Assembly (NCBI GenBank): GCA_021432635.1
Contig: MU270016.1
Coordinates: forward strand, 714,324-778,323
Length of the DNA stretch: 64,000 bases
Direction: 5' to 3'
Source: Thozetella sp. PMI_491
Lineage: Eukaryota; Ascomycota; Sordariomycetes; Chaetosphaeriales; Chaetosphaeriaceae
In this document: positions 58,908 to 64,000 of the stretch, in pieces
Layout: each line of letters begins with the position of its first letter
How positions within the stretch are numbered: the stretch's first letter is position 1
Position numbers and translations under genes: made by a program
The notes under the pieces: generated by a model
Seen by the model: the letters and a program-made list of their open reading frames with translations, nothing else
What the model was told of the DNA's origin: nothing
Databases searched by the model: none

Positions 58908-61900
58908 ATAATATCTTTCTTTTTATATTAAGCTAGTTTTTCTTTTATAATATATAAGTAATATATAAATTCTTTTTTTTTCTAAGATAGTTATAACTAG
59001 TTAATAACTCTAGGTAATATATAATTTTCTTAAGATTTATTATTAATTATTATAGTAATATTATATTAGTTATTAATAATAAAAATATAGGTAAATAGTT
59101 TTAAATTTAAGCTAATAGCTATTATAAAAGTCTTTATTTTTAGGTTGTTTTATTAACTTTTTATAGGTAATATTTATTATTTTTTATCTAGTCTTATCTT
59201 AAGATAAGCTATAGGTATTAGCTTTTCTTTATAAGGTATAATTTATATTATATAAAGTCTTTAAACTAAGGCTTAAGTCTTATATTAATAAATTATTCTT
59301 ATATATATTTTATAGCTTTAATTTATTCCTTAGTTATTTATAAGTTAATAAGGTCTTCTTTTATAAGAGTATATCCTTATACTTTTCTTTAATATTATTA
59401 TATAATTTTTTTTATATAGTAATATAAGTATTGTTAATATATAACTTACTATTAAATATAGATCTTAAAATATATATTAAAACGTATGGGTTATATACTT
59501 TTAGGGCAGGCAAGAAAGCCCTATACTTATAAAAGATCTATATGAGTAAAAATAACTATATGTTTTAAAGTATCTATAATTCTATATAATAGCTACCTTT
59601 TATATAAAATAACTATATTATATAAAAACGCTTAAAATAAACTAAAATATATATTAAGCCCTTTTAATATATATTTATTAGTAAAAGTATAAAATGTGTA
59701 AGGAGATAAAGTGTTTTAAATATAAGCGAGTGTTTTATATACTAGTCTTTATAAGTATATTAATATGGTAAAAGATAAGCTATCTTAATATAGTAATTAG
59801 TGGGGCTATATAGTTTATATATATATAGCTTTACTCTTTGATTTAAATCTTAGATCTTTATCTTTTTACATATATACTTAAATACACTTATACTTTTACC
59901 TTAAAAGATTTACTAGCTAGACCTACTTTTTATATATATTTTATTACTTATATTATTAAAATTAATTACTTATTATATTTTTTAATAAGTATATTATAAA
60001 AGTATATTATACTATACTTAGCTTATTCCTATAATATATTAGGAATTAAGAGTTTAGCCTAAAAATAGCCTATCTATTATATTAGTTCTTTATTTCCTAA
60101 TACTTTATTTTTTCTTATAGGTATAGGTTATTAATTTATTATATCTTATATCTAATAAAGAAGAAATTATACTTTAGTTTATCTATAATATATACTTTAT
60201 ATAATATAATATATACTTTATATAATATAATATATTATATCTAGGTAATTTCTTTATAATATTTATATTAAAGACTTATTTAAGGATTATCTTAATAATT
60301 TAATTATTAGTTATTTTTTAAGGAGTTATAATATAAAACTTTATTTATAAGAAATAATATATATTTCCCTTTTAAGATTAAATCAAGTCTAATTCTTAGA
60401 TATTTTTAAACTATAAATAAAGGTATATTATATATTTCCTTTATTAGTTCTTTTTTAATTTTTAATAAACTATTAAATTCTTCTCTTTATTACCTAAGTA
60501 TATAAAAGATAAGTTATTTATTACTTTCTTTATAAATATAAGTCCTAATAAAAGAATTATTTAACTATATCTTCTAGGCTTTTTAATTGTTATAATATAC
60601 TATTATAAGATATTATTTAAAGTAGTCTAGTTATTTAGATATAAATATTAAAATATCTAGTTCTAAGAGTTTCTCTAGTTATTATATACTAATAGGTTCT
60701 TATTTTATATATAAGGTACTATCTTTAATATATATATTATATCTAGAGTTGTTTAAGTTTATAAATTAATATTTCTTTTTATTTTTAAAATAATTATTAT
60801 ATAACTTTTATAGCTAATAGTTTAGTCTATTATCTTGATTCTTTATATATTTTAAAGGCAGTAATATATAAGAGAGTAAGTATTTTATATAATAAATATA
60901 TATTATTATTTCTCCTTAGTCTTAGATATAATAGACTTTCTTACTTTAATATTTTAGGCAAGCCTTAGCTTTATTTATTTTATAAGGTCTATCTAGTTTA
61001 TAATATATAATTAACTTTAGTTCTTATATAGTTAAGGTTATACTATTTTTAACTAATAGTAATAAATAATCTACTTTTATTATTATTTTAAAGTATAATA
61101 TAGCTTCTTTAGTTACTAGTCTACTTAAGACTATATACTATTCTAAAGATAGTTTTTCTATTAGTATTATAATATAAGTATTACTAAGATCTATAATATT
61201 ATAAGTTAAGTTGTTTTATATAGTTATACTTAAGGTTTAAACTAGTTTATATTATACTAGATTAACTAACTACTTCTTAAATATTAGTTTTTAACCTATT
61301 TTCTTTAGCTATTTATATATATTAATATAGTGTTTCTTTTTCTAATAGTTATAGTACTTAATATTTTTAAGGTCTTATTTTAGTTTTTATTATACTATAT
61401 TTAAGTCTATAGGTTTTATATAAGTCTTATATATTATTGTCTAGTAGTTTTAATATTAATTAATAAATTATTTAGACTAGTTATTTTATTAAGGTCTTTT
61501 AATATTAGTTAATTATTAAGATTCTTATTATTATTTTTCTATCTTTTATTTATATAATTAATTATTAATATAAGTTATTATTTCTATATATAATAAAAAA
61601 TCTTCTAGGAGATTAAGCTTTAAGACTTTATCTTTAACTTTACTTTTAAGTCCTTAGTAAAATAAGAATTTCTTAGTTTTATTAGTATAGTCTAAAAGTA
61701 AGTAAAGTTATTAGAATTCTACTATATATTAGACTATAAAACCTTTTTACTTAAGTTAATATAGGCTTTATTCCTACTAGTGTTTCTTATCTAGTTCTTA
61801 AAAGAGGGATTTTAAGGCTTATTTATATTTTATATAAGTTATAAAGATATTATAAGTTTTAAGTTAAAGTTTTAAAGTAAATCCTTTTTTAAAGAAGTCT

Positions 61901-62430
61901 ATAAGGTATAGTTTAAACTATACTAGTGCTTTTCCTTTTAGGAATAAGCTAGTATATACTACTTTTTTACACTTATTTTAAAAGCTATTAGTATAAAAGC
62001 AGTAGTAAGCTCCTATTTAAGCTAGGTAGCTTTTTAGGTGTCTATAGGTACTATTAAAAAGCTAGAGCTAGTTAAGCCTTAGCTTTTCTTGTCCTTTAAT
62101 AGGGGTTATAATAATATTAGTAGTAGTATATATAATATATAAATCACTTTTAAGTTAGGGTATTTAGGTAGTGCTAATATATAGTTTACTGATAAGTTTT
62201 TTTATCTGGGCAAAGTCTCTTTTTATACTGATGTATTTAGTATCGTCTCTATTATTATCAGCGTCTTTTATTTCTTAGTCAAGGCTATACTAAGTAAGGG
62301 CCTTTTCCTTTTTCTTGTTAGACTTACTAGAGTTATAGCTACTAGTAGATAAGATATTTTTACTAGATATATTAATTATAGAACATTGTTAATTACACTT
62401 ATCTTATCCTTTAAAAGAGAGCAATTAATA

Positions 62431-62870
62431 TATTATAACACTAAGATCTTAAGGTTAGTATTCTTAATATATAGGGGATTCTTTCTTAAGATAGGGAGGG
62501 TAGAGATAAGTAGAGTATTAATTAACTAAGAGGGTATAAAATCTAGAGTATAAGCTAAGGTAGCTTGAATAGATTAATTGCTAAAGAGTAAAGGCTAACT
62601 GATCTATCTAGGTAGAGACTATAGTCTTATATACTAGGTTGCTCTTTATAGCTTATTTTAGATCACCAAAGGCCTAGAGCTTCTAGGTAATCTAGGAGCT
62701 CTAGGCTCACTAAGGGCTAGGTGCTCCGTAGTAATCCTTCCTGATTGGCGGAACATCTGTGTGGATGCCTGAGGCATCTATTGGGGGTTCTGCCCGTCGT
62801 GACCGCTTGCAGTTAAGCACTAGGCCGCGTTGGCAGTCGCGGAGAGGTGGCTGATGCCTTGGTTGTAACA
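62431..62870 (-). repeat. Right LTR (5' LTR in element orientation)
   Basis: 440 bp, begins TATTATAACA and ends GGTTGTAACA, keeping an intact CA end. Its outer half, about 62720-62870, retains many TG and CA steps and normal G/C content, unlike its inner half. Confidence 0.9.
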
Positions 62871-63272
62871 GATCACTTCAAAACACACATAAAATCGAGA
62901 ATTTCTTAGCTTTCTAGCACCATTAATTTTTGCTCAAGTATTATATAACTTATACATAGTTATTTATACAGCCACCTATATCTGTTAAGATTTTATTTAA
63001 AAATTTAAAAAATTTTTAGTAAATCTATTGAGAAAATAAAATTAAAGTGGAGAATTCCATTCTCCCCTTTTTTAATTTACAGCCAAGAGAATTTTTAAAA
63101 AGTCTAAAGAAAATAAATATAGGTTTATTATCATCTTTAAAGAGTATAAGCTATATTTGATAATTATCCAATCTAATTTAGTGGTGTTAGAAAGCTAAGA
63201 AATCCTCGATTTTATGTGTGTTTTGAAGTGATCCATCCACTTGTATGATCCACCCACATATGGATTACGTTA

Positions 63273-63799
63273 TCCAATTAAACATTTAAGAATGTTCATT
63301 GTGTTCAATAACTTGGCCTTTCCAATTTCCTCACAGACAGTAAACTAGCAACAATACACCAACAATAGGTGCCTAATAACAACTTCATTTGGTGAATATC
63401 CCTAAATCGGGCCGAGGCGAAAGCCTCGTTTTCCTGTCTGCCATCTCCCGTTTTGGCAAAGCAAGGCGTTCTACATGCATGGTGATGAGGGGTAACTATC
63501 GAGACCAATTATGGAAGGATATTCCTGCATTTTCGGACAGAGCGGGCCCGCTCGAACTGACTGCATGTGCCACAGCTGAAGAGAACGGCGCGGGGCTGAA
63601 GAACAGCAGAATGCGAGGCGGGTTGTTGTTCCGATCGTGACCATCTACCAAATGCACCCAGTTATTTTCGTCTTACCTAGTCGGTACCATATCCTTTGTT
63701 CTTCCACGCCTCCCCTCGGCATCCGGTTGTTTAAGGAGGTTCAGATCAGTTCTGCATACCGAGACAATAGAACTTGCTATTGTTAGATACAGTGGCGCA
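63273..63799. other. Intergenic upstream of the STAND-like gene
   Basis: Normal base composition returns from about 63.3 kb. It should hold the promoter of the following gene. An open frame here starts without ATG and has no domain. Confidence 0.45.
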
Positions 63800-64000
63800 A
63801 TGGATCCAGTCTCTGCCATTGGGGTGGCCTCAGCCGCGCTGACTTTCCTTCAGGTTCTCGCGGGAGGCATCAACAACATCAAGACGATGATGCGGGACGC
63901 GTCCAGCCTAAAAGAGAACTTCAAAGATTTGTTTGGAGAGCTAGATGCGCTGCACGATGTCTTGGAAGCCATGACCGACGAGGTCGAGAACCGGTCGCCT
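63800..64000 (+). CDS. N-terminus of a STAND/NLR-like or ankyrin-type fungal protein (3' end off window)
   Basis: An ATG at 63800 opens a frame that runs to the window end (67 residues visible). It reads MDPVSAIGVASAALTFLQVL, then GGINNIKTMMRDASSLKENF and a helical acidic stretch. This is the amphipathic helical N-terminal domain found at the start of many fungal NACHT/NB-ARC, ankyrin and HET-linked proteins. In known cases such domains signal or oligomerise in self/non-self recognition. The effector, nucleotide-binding and repeat parts would lie beyond the window, so the full architecture is unknown. It stands about 530 bases from a transposon block. Confidence 0.72.
   Translation, partial: MDPVSAIGVASAALTFLQVLAGGINNIKTMMRDASSLKENFKDLFGELDALHDVLEAMTDEVENRSP

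Larger units (their letters stand above)
54416..62870 (-). mobile_element. RIP-mutated Ty3/gypsy LTR retrotransposon, 8455 bp
   Basis: Two direct 440-bp LTRs bound the element, with the 5-bp duplication GATCA at 54411-54415 and 62871-62875. A purine tract on the minus strand (complement of about 54859-54871) lies next to the left LTR, so the element reads right to left. On that strand, reverse transcriptase is still legible: RTKYRYYKYLV, then a segment ending YIVYLNNIFIY, where the catalytic YLDD has become YLNN (57879-57890). Integrase-like text (SLVSLNFIIKL, NNILVIINKLIKYSYF) is at about 56480-56740. RT before integrase is the Ty3/gypsy order. CpA and TpG are almost absent inside and stops are dense, the mark of saturated C-to-T RIP. 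Nothing here can be translated today. Confidence 0.92.
54374..63270. mobile_element. TIR element (437 bp when emptied) split by an LTR retrotransposon
   Basis: The outer arms, 54374-54415 plus 62876-62922 on the left and 63182-63270 on the right, are 89-base inverted repeats matching at 87 positions (ends ACGTAATCCATATGTGGGTG). TA flanks both ends (54372-54373 and 63271-63272). Removing the inner 8455-bp element and one GATCA copy leaves 437 bp, with no coding capacity. It is a third TA-flanked miniature family in this window and served as the target of the retrotransposon. Confidence 0.88.

Noticed and set aside
54900..62400. Possible A/T-rich centromere or mitochondrial insertion
   Set aside because: Paired LTRs, a target duplication and readable reverse transcriptase and integrase motifs identify it as a RIP-mutated retrotransposon.
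63389..63640. 83-codon open frame before the STAND-like gene
   Set aside because: It lacks an ATG start and any domain; more likely 5' UTR or promoter.

Overview
The window is nuclear DNA of a filamentous ascomycete (Pezizomycotina). The genes carry many short GT-AG introns of about 43-130 bp with CTAAC/CTGAC-like branch sites. The protein families are typically fungal: Zn2Cys6 regulators, CFEM/Pth11-type receptor, DUF3176, LysM and CBM18-GH18 proteins, and a STAND-type N-terminal domain. One long transposon carries the signature of repeat-induced point mutation (RIP). I cannot name the species. Gene models below were spliced by hand; joined exons keep one open frame and end in a single stop unless stated otherwise.

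Layout. 1-4.2 kb: 5' part of a secreted serine carboxypeptidase (-), a small VOC/glyoxalase-fold protein (-), and a fragment of a DUF1996-like secreted protein. 4.2-8.9 kb: a Trk-type potassium transporter (+) and a Tvp38-type Golgi membrane protein (+). 9.3-21.9 kb: a compact metabolic neighbourhood with an MFS transporter (-) head-to-head with a Baeyer-Villiger monooxygenase (+), then a cupin (+), a kynurenine-formamidase-type hydrolase (+), a Zn2Cys6 regulator (+) and a secreted berberine-bridge-type oxidase (-). 21.9-30.1 kb: a gene-poor, decayed stretch with two TA-flanked TIR miniature elements and the remains of another fungal-specific transcription factor. 30.1-34.6 kb: a class A FAD monooxygenase with a one-base frameshift, and a second Zn2Cys6 regulator. 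36.2-46.4 kb: a CFEM-7TM receptor (+), a CocE/NonD-type hydrolase (-), a DUF3176 membrane protein (-) and an unrecognised protein (+). 46.8-53.9 kb: a large secreted LysM protein (-) head-to-head with a modular CBM18-GH18 chitinase (+), a known type of chitin-related pair.

54.4-63.3 kb has no intact gene. It is an 8455-bp Ty3/gypsy LTR retrotransposon, minus orientation, with 440-bp LTRs and a GATCA target duplication. It is mutated by RIP almost to pure A/T plus CT/AG and sits inside a 437-bp TIR element flanked by TA. Right of it, at 63.8 kb, begins a STAND/NLR-like gene that runs off the window.

How the genes may work together: BVMO (ketone to ester or lactone), alpha/beta and CocE-type hydrolases, a cupin, FAD hydroxylase and oxidase, a transporter and two local regulators would fit a catabolic or tailoring pathway without a PKS/NRPS backbone gene. 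This is an inference from gene content; the formamidase may simply be the housekeeping tryptophan-to-NAD enzyme.
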